From positions 1-47,925 of the forward strand of contig JASJAZ010000026.1 in the NCBI GenBank assembly GCA_030066785.1: 47,925 nt of DNA, given 5' to 3'. Positions 1 to 9,256 of the stretch are shown piece by piece. The position numbers and the translations under genes are program-made. Positions within the stretch are counted from its first letter, which is position 1, and every line of letters starts with the position of its first letter. The notes beneath the pieces are model-generated. The model made no database searches. It saw only the letters and a program-made list of their open reading frames with translations, and was not told the origin of the DNA. This DNA is from Desulfobacterales bacterium. Lineage in GTDB: Bacteria > Desulfobacterota > Desulfobacteria > Desulfobacterales > JASJAZ01.

Positions 1-3000
1 CGTGCCGCCGTCCCAGGCGGCGTTGCCAGCCACGGCAAGGCCCTTGTTGGTGACCGCGACATTGCCCATCACGCCAAAGGCCTTGGCTTCTGCGTCAATC
101 GTGGCTGAGTTGTCGATGAAATCGTCGGCATGGCCGGATGCGATTCCGTTGGCGGTGGCTTCGGATTCCGAGCGACCGATAGTGAGTGCCAGACCCTTGT
201 TCTCTCCGGCCGAGACGCCGACGTTGGCCTGTGCCGTGCCGGAAAGAGAGGAAACGCTAATGTCGCCGCTGTTGAAGATCGTGTCCGCACCATCGGCTGT
301 GACTCCGTCCGTCGATGAAACAACGTCCACCGTGACGCCAAAGCTGTCAAAGTCGATGTTCGAGGCAACCGTCAGCGAATCGTCCTGGCTCGAGCCGGAA
401 GTTGTGATGCCAACCGCATCTGAGGTCGCCTTGGTGCCGGCGTCAAGGAATCCCGAGTTGGCGACAGCTGTGCCCTCGGTCGTGACGGCGACGTTAGCCG
501 TCGTGGCAAAAGCCAACGTGCCGATATCCGGGTCAAAAACGGAGTCGATAATAGTGTCGATATCAGGGTCGGTATGAGTGTCGATATCTGTGTCGATATG
601 CTCGTCTTTAATGTAAGTGTTGATATCGTTGAGAAAAGTTTCGAAGTCAGTGGCAATTGTCTTGCCAACATCGATAGTGGCGGTGTTGTCAACGAAATCC
701 GCACCGCCGCCCGTGTTAATACCAGTGGCCTCGGCTTTAGCTGTCGTGTTGGCCTGGGCCTGGGCGCTGCCCTTGACAGAAACCGGCACGGCAGCAAGTC
801 CGCTCTCGGCGATTACCCTAGTCTCGATCGAACCGGAACTGACGACGGTATCGTCGCCGGACGCTGCCGACGAAGACTTTTCGAAGGCCGCGGTGATGCC
901 GCTGTCATCGATGTTCAGCGAGAAATCGACCAGAGCATTGTTACCACCGCCATCGGTCGAGATGCCTGTTGCAGTGGCCTCGGCCGTGGTTTCTCCTTCG
1001 ACCTTGGCCTGTGCTTTGCTGCCATCGCTCGACTTCACGCCGACACTGGCGGCGATGGCATTGGAAAACGATGTTGCGCGGGAGATGACGTCGCCGTTGC
1101 TGGTAACGCCGTCGTTGCCGCCTCCGGTTTCGATTACTGTTGCCTGGCTGGTAGCCTGGGCGTTGACATCGACACTGGCTGCGCCATCGATTGCGACTGA
1201 AGCCGCACCGACACCGCTGTTAGACAACGCGTTGGCCTCGACTTCACCTTCGCTGGTGACCGTGTCGTCGCCACCGGCCGCAACGGTTTCGTGGCGGAAG
1301 CTGGCGGCCAAGCCGCTGGCATCAATCGTGAAGTCAACGTCGGTGACGACGTCCTTGCCGGTGTTGGCGGCAATGCCAGTGGCCTCGGCTTCGGCCGCTG
1401 CGGCCGCTTTCACCGAGACCTTTGGTTTGGTTTTTTCGTCGGTGTTCTGCCCGAAACTGACGCCGAGCGAACCGGCATTAGACGCTGCCGTCGCAGCAAG
1501 ACCGCCACTACTATCTATGACATCGATGCCGCCGCCGGCATCGATGCCTGTGGCGTTCGACTTGGCCGTGGACTTGACGTCAGCTTCAGCTGCGCCGTCG
1601 ATTTTGATGTCGACACCCAGCGCGCCGCTCGTCGAGAAAGCGCTCGCGTCAATGCCGCCCGTATTGATTATTTCATCGTCGCCGATGGAGGCTGTTTCCT
1701 GAGCGTCCAGCGTGAAGTTTAAGTTTAGTCCACTTGGGTCGATGGTCAAGGTGCTGTCGACTTGGCGAGACGCACTATCATCATCTGAGGCGATTCCGGT
1801 TGCGCTGGCTTCAGCTGTTGCCTTTGTATCAAGTTTGACTTTAGACTTCTTCTTGACCTCACCGTTTTGACCAAATCTAACTCCTAACGCACCGGCTTTA
1901 CCCCAAGCGCCGGCCTTAAGATCGCCTCCGGTCGTGATCGTGTCATCACCGCCGCCGCTTGCTACGGCCTCAGCCATTCCCTTGGCAATCGACTGAACGT
2001 TGACATCGCTCGCACCGTCGATGTTGACGGCCACACCGACCGCCCCGCTGACAGCAACAGCTGCGGTATTAATATTTGCGCTTCCGCTCACTGTGTCATT
2101 ACCGTCATCGGAGGACGATGCATAACCAACAGTCGCCGTCAACCGCTGCTCATCGATAAGCAAGCCGACCGCCATTGAGGTGTTCTTGTCAGTGCCCGCG
2201 GTACTGACGCCACGGGCAGTCGCTTCGGCTGTGGATTTTGCCTCTGCTTTGGCCTTGTCGCCGCCTTGCGCAACGGTTACCGCCAGTGCCGCCGCGTCGG
2301 CATTGGCTGTAGAAATGATCACGCCGTCTGCCGTTACCGTATCCGCGCCGCCACCAGTGAGTATACCGCCGGTTGTCGCTTTGGCCTCGGAATTTGCCTT
2401 TGACGATGCGTCGCCCTCGGTACCAACCCGGATATCACCGGCGCCAGCCGCGCTGCCGGCAATTGCCGTCGCGGTCAACTGCCCCGACTGCGAAACCGTA
2501 TCGTCGCCGGCCACCGAACTTTGGTCGCTCACGACATTCACGGCGAGGCCGTCTTGATTAAAATCAACAGTGTGGCTTTTCCTTGTCTGGTGTCCACTGC
2601 CCTCGGAATTGATGCCCACCGCAGTCGAAGCGGCCTCAGCGTTGGCCACACTGTTACCTTTGACTTTGAGAGGCTTTACCGGATCAGGCGGATTGTCATT
2701 GTTGTCGTTATTATTGTCGTTGTCCGACTCCGGTTTTGACACGGAAACGCTAACGGCCAATGCCTCGGCACCCGATATGGATAGCGCATCAATGGTCTGC
2801 GTGCTCTCGATGGTGTCGTTGCCACCGCCGGTATAGATCCCCGTGGCCTCTGTCTCGGCTGCAGATGTGGCATTGGAGTCGATCGAGCCCTCGGCCTGGA
2901 TCGATATAGATGCCGACAAGGTGGCGGAATTGGCAAACGACTGAGCACTGATAGGGCCCTTGCTGGTCACCTCGTCGTTGCCCGCTAGCGTGGAGCGTTC

Positions 3001-5565
3001 GCTTCCATAGTTAAACAACAAACCCTCGCGCGTGATTGAGAGCGCCAGCTCGTCACTGGAAAGATGATCGTCATCTTCCGTATCGATACCCGTGGCGGTT
3101 GACTTGGCCGTCGCTTTTGTCTCGGTTTTGATCTCACTGTTATCTAGCACGAACGGATTCTCGGCGGGCGGATTATCCTGATTATCATCAGTGCCGGTGC
3201 CATTCCCACCATTGGTTCTCGACTTTTCTTTCTTCTGACTGACCGTCAGCCCCACTGCCAGTGCACCCGCTTCGGTTACCGCCAGAGTGCTGACAGCTTT
3301 CTCACTAGTTACTTTGTCAGACCCGCCGCCGGTCGTGACACCGGTTGATTCGGCGGTTGCAGTTGCGTTCGCCTTCGATTCCACTGACCCGGTCGCATTG
3401 ATGGAGATGCCGACGTTTGCCGAATTAGCCAAAGCAGTGCCGCTGGAAGTGATCGTTCCGCGGCTGATAACCGTGTCATCGCCGCCCTGTGATTCATTGC
3501 TGCGGGACCCGGTCAATGACAGCCCGTCTTTGTCGATATACAGCGTGCCTGAAGTCGATTTCTTGTGACCCGAACCCTCTGCGTCAATGCCCGTCGCTTC
3601 AGCCTTTGCTGTAACGCCTGCATCCGTTTTGCTATTTAGCTTGTTGCGCTCGTCTTTGGACTGCTGGTTAGAATCTTCATCCGTGGTGGAAACATTGCCG
3701 CTGCCGCTATCAGTATTGGTACCATCGCCGCCGGGTGGCGGGTCCTGGGTCTGACTGTCGTCCTCATTGAGCGCGACACTGATACTCGCGCTCATTGCAC
3801 TAGCATTGGCATCAGCCGTAGCCTCAATGGCACCCTCACTCGTTACGGTGTCATTGCCCAGACCGGTGTAGATACCCGTGGCGCTGGATGAGGACTCTGA
3901 CTTGGTTTCCGTTTCAGCGGATCCGCTGCTGGAGATTTCGATGGCCACGTCTTTGTCTGAGCTGGCCGAACTCGCAGTCGCGCTTATGCCGGCATTACTC
4001 GTTACCTCGTCGTCACCGGCCAGCGCTTCTTCCGTGCGCTCGAATTCGATGCGCAGATTGCTTTCGGTAATCTCCGCGGAACCCCTGTCGGTTTTCGTGT
4101 GTCCGTCGCTCTCGGCATCGATTCCGACCGCTTTGGCCTCTGCCGTGGCATTGGCACTGCTGGACGGCTTACTATCTTCCTCGTCATCTTCCTTCTTGTC
4201 CGGATCGCCGTTGCTGCCGGAACCGGAGTCCGAACCATCGCCAGATGTGTCTTTTTCTTGATTGCCAACCGCGATATTCACACTGACTGCCCCCGCGTCG
4301 GCCACGGCGTCACTTGTTATGACGCCGTTGGTAGTCACGTTATCGCTGCCACCGCCGGTCGATACGCCCGTACTTTCGGCTTTTGCCGCTGCATTAGCGC
4401 TGGTTTTAGCCGAACCGGTCACCTCGGCCGAAACGCCCAGACCGGCTGCGCCAGCATTCGCATCGGCGATTGCATCGATCGTTGAATTACTGGTGACCGT
4501 ATCATCGGTTGCGGTCGTGGAAACTGTTTTCTCGTAGGTAACCTTCAGGCCATCCAGGCCGAAGGGACTGGCATCTTCGGAACTGTCTTCCTCGCCCTCG
4601 GCCCCGGCCTCGATGCCGGTCGCTGTGGCAGTAGCCTTGGCATCCGCTGAGAATTCGATCTGGGTTTTCTTGTCGGGGGATCCGGCGACGACTCCCACAG
4701 TCAAAGCGCCTGCCGTTGCGTCCGACGCTGCGGTCACGGCCTGGTTGGCGAAAATTGTGTCCTTGTCCTCGCCGGTGTCAATACCCGCACTGGTTGCTTC
4801 GCTAGTCGAACCGACATCGATCTTCATTGATTCGGTGACGGTTGCTTCGAGACCAAAGTCGCCCGCCCCCGTCAGTGACCCGGCAGTGGCATCAATCGTT
4901 GAATTGGTGGTGATCGTGTCTTCACCATCATCGCCACTGATGCCTGTTGCATTTGATTTCTGGGTGATGGAGACGTCCAGCTTTTTCTGATCGTCCTGCT
5001 GGTCATCATCATTAACTGTCAGCATTGCACCGTAGGCACCGGTGCCACTTGCATCAGCATCGACTTCAGTATTCGTGGTAACCGTATCATCACCGTCACC
5101 AGCCGAAACCGTTTTGCTTTTGGCGATCGCTTCGGTCTTTTTTGGGTCCTGGATAATTAAAGCACTGGCAATGGCGTTTGAGCTCAAGGTCGCGCCCAAT
5201 TCAGCTGTAATCTCGTCATTTCCATCTAAACTATCGACGCCGGTGGCCGATGCTTCTATTTTTTCACCGGAATCTGTCGCAATATTTGCTATGGCATTCA
5301 GGAAATCACCGGAAGGGATGGTAATGATATCCGGTCCGCTGGTCCCAGATAAAGCCGTATCCTCAACTTGATCGTCGGCGTATACCGGTGGTGCGTTAAA
5401 AAACACACCGGCCGTGCCGGCCACCATTCCCAAGATGCCGAGTACAATGAAGCAAGATGCATAGATTTCGAATTTTTTTCTCAATTCTAATGGACATCTG
5501 TTTATACTTTGCAGAAATGAATTTAAATGCCGAAAGGCCCTTGTTCCTCTTTCTGCAATCAGCAT
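1..5565 (-). CDS. Giant repetitive exported surface protein, N-terminal part (partial, runs off left edge)
   Basis: Reading the minus strand from ATG at 5565 gives an open frame of 1855 codons to base 1 with no stop found in the stretches I translated. The start follows GGAGG-AATT, which beats the ATG 15 bases upstream that has no ribosome site. Residues 1-35 are a long basic leader, about 36-56 a hydrophobic core (FIVLGILGMVAGTAGVFF), and a likely signal-peptidase site is VYA-DD near residue 63. The rest is Ala/Thr/Ser/Gly/Asp-rich and built from repeats of the type GGGxDTVTSxGxIxAxA, then alternating small residues, then TAxAxATGI. Several units are separated by acidic Asn/Asp/Pro linkers. 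Such sequences suggest a calcium-binding or beta-solenoid adhesin-like surface protein, but no known family is firmly recognised and the C-terminus, which would show the secretion route, is outside the window. Confidence 0.85.
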   Translation of the reverse strand, partial: MLIAERGTRAFRHLNSFLQSINRCPLELRKKFEIYASCFIVLGILGMVAGTAGVFFNAPPVYADDQVEDTALSGTSGPDIITIPSGDFLNAIANIATDSGEKIEASATGVDSLDGNDEITAELGATLSSNAIASALIIQDPKKTEAIAKSKTVSAGDGDDTVTTNTEVDADASGTGAYGAMLTVNDDDQQDDQKKLDVSITQKSNATGISGDDGEDTITTNSTIDATAGSLTGAGDFGLEATVTESMKIDVGSTSEATSAGIDTGEDKDTIFANQAVTAASDATAGALTVGVVAGSPDKKTQIEFSADAKATATATGIEAGAEGEEDSSEDASPFGLDGLKVTYEKTVSTTATDDTVTSNSTIDAIADANAGAAGLGVSAEVTGSAKTSANAAAKAESTGVSTGGGSDNVTTNGVITSDAVADAGAVSVNIAVGNQEKDTSGDGSDSGSGSNGDPDKKEDDEEDSKPSSSANATAEAKAVGIDAESDGHTKTDRGSAEITESNLRIEFERTEEALAGDDEVTSNAGISATASSASSDKDVAIEISSSGSAETETKSESSSSATGIYTGLGNDTVTSEGAIEATADANASAMSASISVALNEDDSQTQDPPPGGDGTNTDSGSGNVSTTDEDSNQQSKDERNKLNSKTDAGVTAKAEATGIDAEGSGHKKSTSGTLYIDKDGLSLTGSRSNESQGGDDTVISRGTITSSGTALANSANVGISINATGSVESKANATATAESTGVTTGGGSDKVTSEKAVSTLAVTEAGALAVGLTVSQKKEKSRTNGGNGTGTDDNQDNPPAENPFVLDNSEIKTETKATAKSTATGIDTEDDDHLSSDELALSITREGLLFNYGSERSTLAGNDEVTSKGPISAQSFANSATLSASISIQAEGSIDSNATSAAETEATGIYTGGGNDTIESTQTIDALSISGAEALAVSVSVSKPESDNDNNNDNNDNPPDPVKPLKVKGNSVANAEAASTAVGINSEGSGHQTRKSHTVDFNQDGLAVNVVSDQSSVAGDDTVSQSGQLTATAIAGSAAGAGDIRVGTEGDASSKANSEAKATTGGILTGGGADTVTADGVIISTANADAAALAVTVAQGGDKAKAEAKSTAEATARGVSTAGTDKNTSMAVGLLIDEQRLTATVGYASSSDDGNDTVSGSANINTAAVAVSGAVGVAVNIDGASDVNVQSIAKGMAEAVASGGGDDTITTGGDLKAGAWGKAGALGVRFGQNGEVKKKSKVKLDTKATAEASATGIASDDDSASRQVDSTLTIDPSGLNLNFTLDAQETASIGDDEIINTGGIDASAFSTSGALGVDIKIDGAAEADVKSTAKSNATGIDAGGGIDVIDSSGGLAATAASNAGSLGVSFGQNTDEKTKPKVSVKAAAAAEAEATGIAANTGKDVVTDVDFTIDASGLAASFRHETVAAGGDDTVTSEGEVEANALSNSGVGAASVAIDGAASVDVNAQATSQATVIETGGGNDGVTSNGDVISRATSFSNAIAASVGVKSSDGSKAQAKVEGETTAEATATGISTDGGGNNALVDFSLNIDDSGITAAFEKSSSAASGDDTVVSSGSIETRVIAESGLAAVPVSVKGSAQAQANTTAKAEATGINTGGGADFVDNTATIDVGKTIATDFETFLNDINTYIKDEHIDTDIDTHTDPDIDTIIDSVFDPDIGTLAFATTANVAVTTEGTAVANSGFLDAGTKATSDAVGITTSGSSQDDSLTVASNIDFDSFGVTVDVVSSTDGVTADGADTIFNSGDISVSSLSGTAQANVGVSAGENKGLALTIGRSESEATANGIASGHADDFIDNSATIDAEAKAFGVMGNVAVTNKGLAVAGNAAWDGGT
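120..5100 (-). repeat. Protein-level tandem superrepeat within the giant surface gene
   Basis: The (G)xDTVTS-like motif recurs at roughly 5090, 4930, 4770, 4510, 4360, 4020, 3860, 3485, 3335, 2980, 2830, 2505, 2360, 2115, 1960, 1690, 1540, 1275, 1125, 860, 700, 295 and 135. Spacings alternate between about 150 bases and a longer interval, giving a superrepeat of about 415 bases (near 140 residues) from 2500 to 700. It is longer toward the N-terminus, where acidic linkers are inserted. Within each superrepeat one motif copy is GGGxD and the other GDD. The repeats are diverged at DNA level, so this is old protein periodicity rather than a recent DNA duplication. Confidence 0.75.
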
Positions 5566-6426
5566 AATTCCTCCAATCATGTCTTAAAGCACATCTCTGT
5601 TGAACGAATATCTTCCATTTCAAAATCAAATTGCATTCCAAGAAATTTTAAAAGAGAGTGTCCGTATTGATGTAGATATGCGGTGATATACTTTTGGACG
5701 GATAATAGATTTAAAAGCAATCTGACAAACGATCTGATTGCTCTGGATAGACACGCAATGAAGAGGTGCAAAGTGGTAAAGCAGGGAAAGAAATCCAGGA
5801 AAAGGCGGTACACACAAGCATAGAAAAAATGCTTCATCAATCACCCCCATCTCTCTGTTAGCCCCGAAAGAAAACTGGTATCGTACTTTCTTGACCCCAA
5901 TACCAAGCAGTTTAAAATGCCGCGTAAATTTTATCTTCGGGTTGAAATGCTGGCGATATAACTGCTGAGCTAAATATCTCCTCAGCATGTGTCGGTGATG
6001 TTTTTAAGTTAATGAAGGATACCGCTAAAAAAGTTATAGTTACCTACGATTTTTTTTAAAGAAAATCAAGCAAAAAACATGCACGTTTGTAAATTTTTTT
6101 AATAATTCTGATTATTACAGATAGATACGAATATCTCTAAACAGCCGTATGGAAAAAAGGGTCTTTTATTTGTGAAAAAAATTACCAATACGGCCTGCAC
6201 AAAATCCGCAAGGGCGGGTAGCTGGGTATTCATACTGAGCTTATAATAGACCAAATACGATAAATTGCCGGTTCCTGAAAAACGAAGATTAAAACATTGG
6301 CAAATTGAAAAACATGTCTAAATTTGCTACCTGATGAATCAGTTTATGATTTGATAAGCTGCATTCATTATATATTGGAAGAGCTTGCAGCGTTTTCGCA
6401 GTTACCCATTTTATAAGATCCAAGCA
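5566..6426. other. AT-rich intergenic region between divergent genes
   Basis: This stretch of about 860 bases separates the minus-strand surface gene from the plus-strand PAS-PP2C gene and must hold both promoters. It becomes AT-rich from about 6000. A 120-residue minus-strand ORF (5626-5988) has no recognisable domain and lies where the leader of the surface gene is expected. I see no clear terminator, operator or RNA gene. Confidence 0.5.
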
Positions 6427-7641
6427 ATGAACAATAATAGGAACCATAACCGTCCTGAATTTGCGCAGCTCAAATATACCGACTCGCTGGCAAAAACGGT
6501 TTTAAATTCGCTTTCAGCCCATATAGCAATTCTGGACCAAAATGGCGTAATTCTTGAAACCAACGTAGCCTGGAAAAACTTCGCGGCAAAAAATCAAATG
6601 ATAGGACGAAACGATTCCATTGGCGTGAACTATCTACAGTTGTGCGATGCGACCGTCGGCAAAGAGGCTGAAGATGCCCATAAAGTCGCTGCCGGTATCC
6701 GATCGGTCATCAAGGGGGAAACAAAGGAATTTCTATATGATTATCCCTGCCACGGGCCGGATGGTCGGCATTTTTTTTATTTAAGAAGTATTCGAGTGGC
6801 CGAGAAAGAACCCATTCGAGTGGTGGTGAGCCATGAAGACATTACTATATTGAAATTGGCCGAAGAAGCTTTGCGTAAAAGAGAAAGGGAAAGAGATCAA
6901 CTGCGTCATTCGCTTGAACTGGCCAGAGAGATTCAGCAAAAACTTCTGCCTAAAAAAAATCCCGGGATTGCCAGGCTTGATGTCACCGGCAAAAGTATTT
7001 ATTGTGATGAAACTGGCGGGGATTATTATGATTTTATAGATATCAAAGATAATAACGGTCAAAATTTAGGTGTGGTTGTGGCTGATGTTGTCGGACATGG
7101 CATATCCTCAGCCCTGATCATGGCGAGTGTGCGCTCTGCGCTCCGCCAGCGCCTTGCCATGCCGGGATCTATTTCACAAATAATTTCGGATGTAAATCGC
7201 CGGATGGCAGAAGACCTTGCTGATTCCGGACAATTCGTCACTTTATTTTATTTGGTTGTGGAGCCGGACAAGCCAGTTCTTAAATGGGTGCGCGCCGGGC
7301 ACGAACCGGCCATCCTGTACGATCCGGAGGCGGGTGATTTTCTTAAGCTCCAGGGGATCGGCATGGCGCTCGGTGTCGATAAAAAATTTCAGTACGAAGA
7401 ATATCGGCAAGGAAATTTTTCAAGGGGAAGTATTGTTGTGCTTGCCACTGATGGCGTCTGGGAAGCCCGCAACGAAAATGGCCGGATGTTTGGCCGAACG
7501 GCCGTTTATGATATCATTCGCGATAACTCGGCGGCCAGTGCGGATGAAATTATGGAAGCCATTTTCAGTGAGATTAAAAAATTTTTAAAGATATCAAAGC
7601 CCGAAGACGATCTGACACTTGTCGTTATAAAAATCCTTTAA
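6427..7641 (+). CDS. PAS domain-containing RsbU-type PP2C serine/threonine phosphatase
   Basis: A 404-residue protein from ATG 6427; the ORF track starts at an upstream TTG (6385) with no good ribosome site, so the ATG is preferred though its own site is weak. Residues about 15-135 form a PAS sensor domain (SAHIAILDQNGVILETN near its start). A short coiled coil, EEALRKRERERDQLRHSLELAREIQQKLLP, is the standard linker of this class. The C-terminal half is a SpoIIE/RsbU PP2C domain with metal-binding motifs GGDYYDF, VADVVGHG, LATDGVWE and the terminal DDLTLVV. Family members dephosphorylate STAS anti-anti-sigma factors in partner-switching pathways. No STAS or anti-sigma kinase partner is adjacent. 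The protein appears soluble, with no membrane segment. Confidence 0.9.
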   Translation: MNNNRNHNRPEFAQLKYTDSLAKTVLNSLSAHIAILDQNGVILETNVAWKNFAAKNQMIGRNDSIGVNYLQLCDATVGKEAEDAHKVAAGIRSVIKGETKEFLYDYPCHGPDGRHFFYLRSIRVAEKEPIRVVVSHEDITILKLAEEALRKRERERDQLRHSLELAREIQQKLLPKKNPGIARLDVTGKSIYCDETGGDYYDFIDIKDNNGQNLGVVVADVVGHGISSALIMASVRSALRQRLAMPGSISQIISDVNRRMAEDLADSGQFVTLFYLVVEPDKPVLKWVRAGHEPAILYDPEAGDFLKLQGIGMALGVDKKFQYEEYRQGNFSRGSIVVLATDGVWEARNENGRMFGRTAVYDIIRDNSAASADEIMEAIFSEIKKFLKISKPEDDLTLVVIKIL

Positions 7642-7751
7642 TCCGTGTTTTTGGGCCAGCGGTTATGCGGCATGTTTCGCTGAACATCGGGTTTAATGAT
7701 TTGAAAGAATAGTGGGGATCAGCGCCACCGGTTTTTGAAAGGAAAGATAGT

Positions 7752-8066
7752 ATGTCTTTTTCCGAGATGGGATTCAACCGTTTTAGAGCGGGCGAAACGG
7801 TAGCATTAATACTGGCGTCGAGCACGCAACATGAAATCGGGCTTTTTAGTGTCGCCCGAATCAATGCGCCGAAGAAACCTTTTCCTCGATATTACGAAAA
7901 AGAGGAAATGAATCTCGAGACAGCCGCGGCCAAATCATGGGCATCACAACAATACCGCCTCAAGTATAAGCCCACGGCCCACGCCCGTGGCACTTATCTG
8001 AATCAATCCATATTAGCCCTGGCATTCATTCATTGGTATACATGCATGATCCTCTGCTATTTTTGA
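7752..8066 (+). CDS. Small hypothetical protein (weak)
   Basis: A 104-residue frame starting MSFSEMGFNRFRAGETVALILASS, with a plausible ribosome site (GAAAGGAAAG) 6 bases before the ATG. The first half has a protein-like composition; the end is hydrophobic and overlaps the convergent kinase-like gene by 41 bases. I recognise no domain. It could be a real short gene following the phosphatase or an accidental frame in a 384-base gap. Confidence 0.3.
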   Translation: MSFSEMGFNRFRAGETVALILASSTQHEIGLFSVARINAPKKPFPRYYEKEEMNLETAAAKSWASQQYRLKYKPTAHARGTYLNQSILALAFIHWYTCMILCYF

Positions 8067-8937
8067 AGGCAGGAAAGAAAACATCAAAAGCAGTGCCGGC
8101 ACCGACAATACTTTTCACTTCTATGCTAGCGCCTAAACACTTAACAATGCCATAAACCTCGGAAAGGCCCAATCCTCTGCCTGTTTTCTCCTCTTTGGTG
8201 CTGTAAAAAGGATGAAAGATCCGGTCCAGATTACATTCGGAAATACCGGTGCCGGTATCTTCTACCGATAGTCTAACAAAAGATGATGGCTTTCTTGACT
8301 GCGACAATGTTTGTTGGACTTTGTCGTTTATACCAGCAGTTAAATTAATCCGGATGCTGTGACCACAGCTTTGCATGGCTTCAACAGCATTTTTGCATAG
8401 ATGCCGTAATAATTTTTCAATGAGGATGGGGTCTGATGAAATCAAGGGTAACTGGTTTGGGGCATGAATCTCGACAGCGATATGCTTCGGAAGATCTTTA
8501 GTAAACCGGCCAATAAATTCTTTGACCACGTCATATAACTGAACCGGTCTATTTTCGGATGTATACATTCCACAAAAAAGATTCAACTTTCTGACAAGAC
8601 ATTGAATACGAAGGACAGAACTTTTCATTTTTTCAAATTCTAACGACGATGGGCTAAATTGGGAGATGCGCCCGGTTCGATCGGCGCAATTGTTGCGCAA
8701 GCCGGAGAGAATATTGGTTAGCTGCAGACTGATTGCCTTCGACATTGACTGCAGCTCATCAATTTGCGAATCGCCATTTGTTGAATCTAAACCTACCCCC
8801 CATTTTAAAACCCCCGGGTCCTTTGCGGACATCTCCATTACATTACTTTTTGTGTTTCTTGATGCTGAACAATATGCCGTATCGGTTGATCGTTGATATG
8901 CAACAGGCTGGGAGGGCTTATTTATTAGTTTTACCAA
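8026..8937 (-). CDS. Histidine-kinase-like protein lacking the phospho-acceptor histidine
   Basis: A 303-residue soluble protein whose C-terminal half is a clear GHKL ATPase domain of the NtrB-like kinases: N-box LCKNAVEAMQ, G1 VEDTGTGIS, F-box IFHPFYSTKE, G2 GRGLGLSEVYGIV. The helix that normally reads LAHDFNNIL is here SLQLTNILSGL: the ending is conserved, but the His and following Asp are Leu and Gln. The protein therefore probably binds ATP without autophosphorylating in the usual way. It has no receiver domain, no membrane segment and no adjacent response regulator. The annotated start is TTG at 8937; a very strong ribosome site lies about 50 bases upstream (see 8989-9000), so the true start may be further upstream with a non-ATG codon. 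Confidence 0.8.
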   Translation of the reverse strand: MVKLINKPSQPVAYQRSTDTAYCSASRNTKSNVMEMSAKDPGVLKWGVGLDSTNGDSQIDELQSMSKAISLQLTNILSGLRNNCADRTGRISQFSPSSLEFEKMKSSVLRIQCLVRKLNLFCGMYTSENRPVQLYDVVKEFIGRFTKDLPKHIAVEIHAPNQLPLISSDPILIEKLLRHLCKNAVEAMQSCGHSIRINLTAGINDKVQQTLSQSRKPSSFVRLSVEDTGTGISECNLDRIFHPFYSTKEEKTGRGLGLSEVYGIVKCLGASIEVKSIVGAGTAFDVFFPAFKNSRGSCMYTNE

Positions 8938-8988
8938 GGCTTCGATTGCACCTCTTGTTCGATTTTGTCTCGACAGAACAGAAATAGT

Positions 8989-9000
8989 TCACCTCCTTTT
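8989..9000 (-). promoter_or_regulatory. Strong Shine-Dalgarno with no ATG/GTG/TTG behind it
   Basis: On the minus strand the sequence AAAAGGAGGTGA is followed by ACT and then ATT in the frame of the kinase-like gene, 6 bases from AGGAGG. The frame stays open from there into the gene (TISVLSRQNRTRGAIEALVKL). Either an ATT codon (8985-8983), or less likely the CTG at 8976-8974, is used as start, or the TTG at 8937 is used and this site is unused. Confidence 0.45.
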
Positions 9001-9057
9001 CTCATATGTTACTGCTTGAAAAAATCAGATAGTTTTTGGGAAGCTTTGTAATTAAAA

Positions 9058-9128
9058 GGAGAATTCCTCTGAGAACCTAAAATTCCGACTTTTTTTGGCT
9101 TGGACAGGATGCTGCAGAGGAATTCTCC
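9058..9128. repeat. 14-bp perfect inverted repeat with 43-base spacer
   Basis: GGAGAATTCCTCTG (9058-9071) and its exact reverse complement CAGAGGAATTCTCC (9115-9128) flank a 43-base spacer that includes a run of seven T. It lies upstream of the kinase-like gene and just before a short ORF. It could be a large RNA hairpin, a protein-binding dyad or the ends of a small relic element. Confidence 0.6.
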
Positions 9129-9142
9129 CCGACAGGAGGTTA

Positions 9143-9256
9143 ATGACGGCGCAGGTCAGGTGCAGGCTCTGCTTGGTGAAATGGTATGGTTATCAGCCGC
9201 TTCCGGTGATTAATTGCGCACAACAACGAACCAGAAGCGAAGCGCCGTACAAGTAG
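9143..9256 (+). CDS. Possible 37-residue basic peptide
   Basis: ATG 9143 follows CAGGAGG-TTA, a strong but tightly spaced ribosome site, and opens a 37-codon frame (MTAQVRCRLCLVKWYGYQ...) ending in TAG. It starts 15 bases after the 14-bp inverted repeat. The peptide is basic, with three Cys, and matches nothing I know. It is too short for the ORF track. The ribosome site is its main support. Confidence 0.25.
   Translation: MTAQVRCRLCLVKWYGYQPLPVINCAQQRTRSEAPYK

Noticed and set aside
135-5090. Possible CRISPR or satellite array because of regularly spaced similar motifs
   Set aside because: The periodicity is at protein level with diverged DNA; there are no identical 24-40 base repeats with unique spacers.
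2-5371. Many plus-strand ORFs rich in Ala, Val, Ser and Pro (2-577, 617-1702, 3878-4261 and others)
   Set aside because: They are antisense shadows of the giant minus-strand repeat gene; their composition is the complement of its Asp/Gly/Thr/Ala codons and none has a ribosome site or domain.
5626-5988. 120-residue minus-strand ORF upstream of the giant gene
   Set aside because: Composition looks non-coding, no ribosome site or domain; it lies in the presumed leader of the surface-protein gene.
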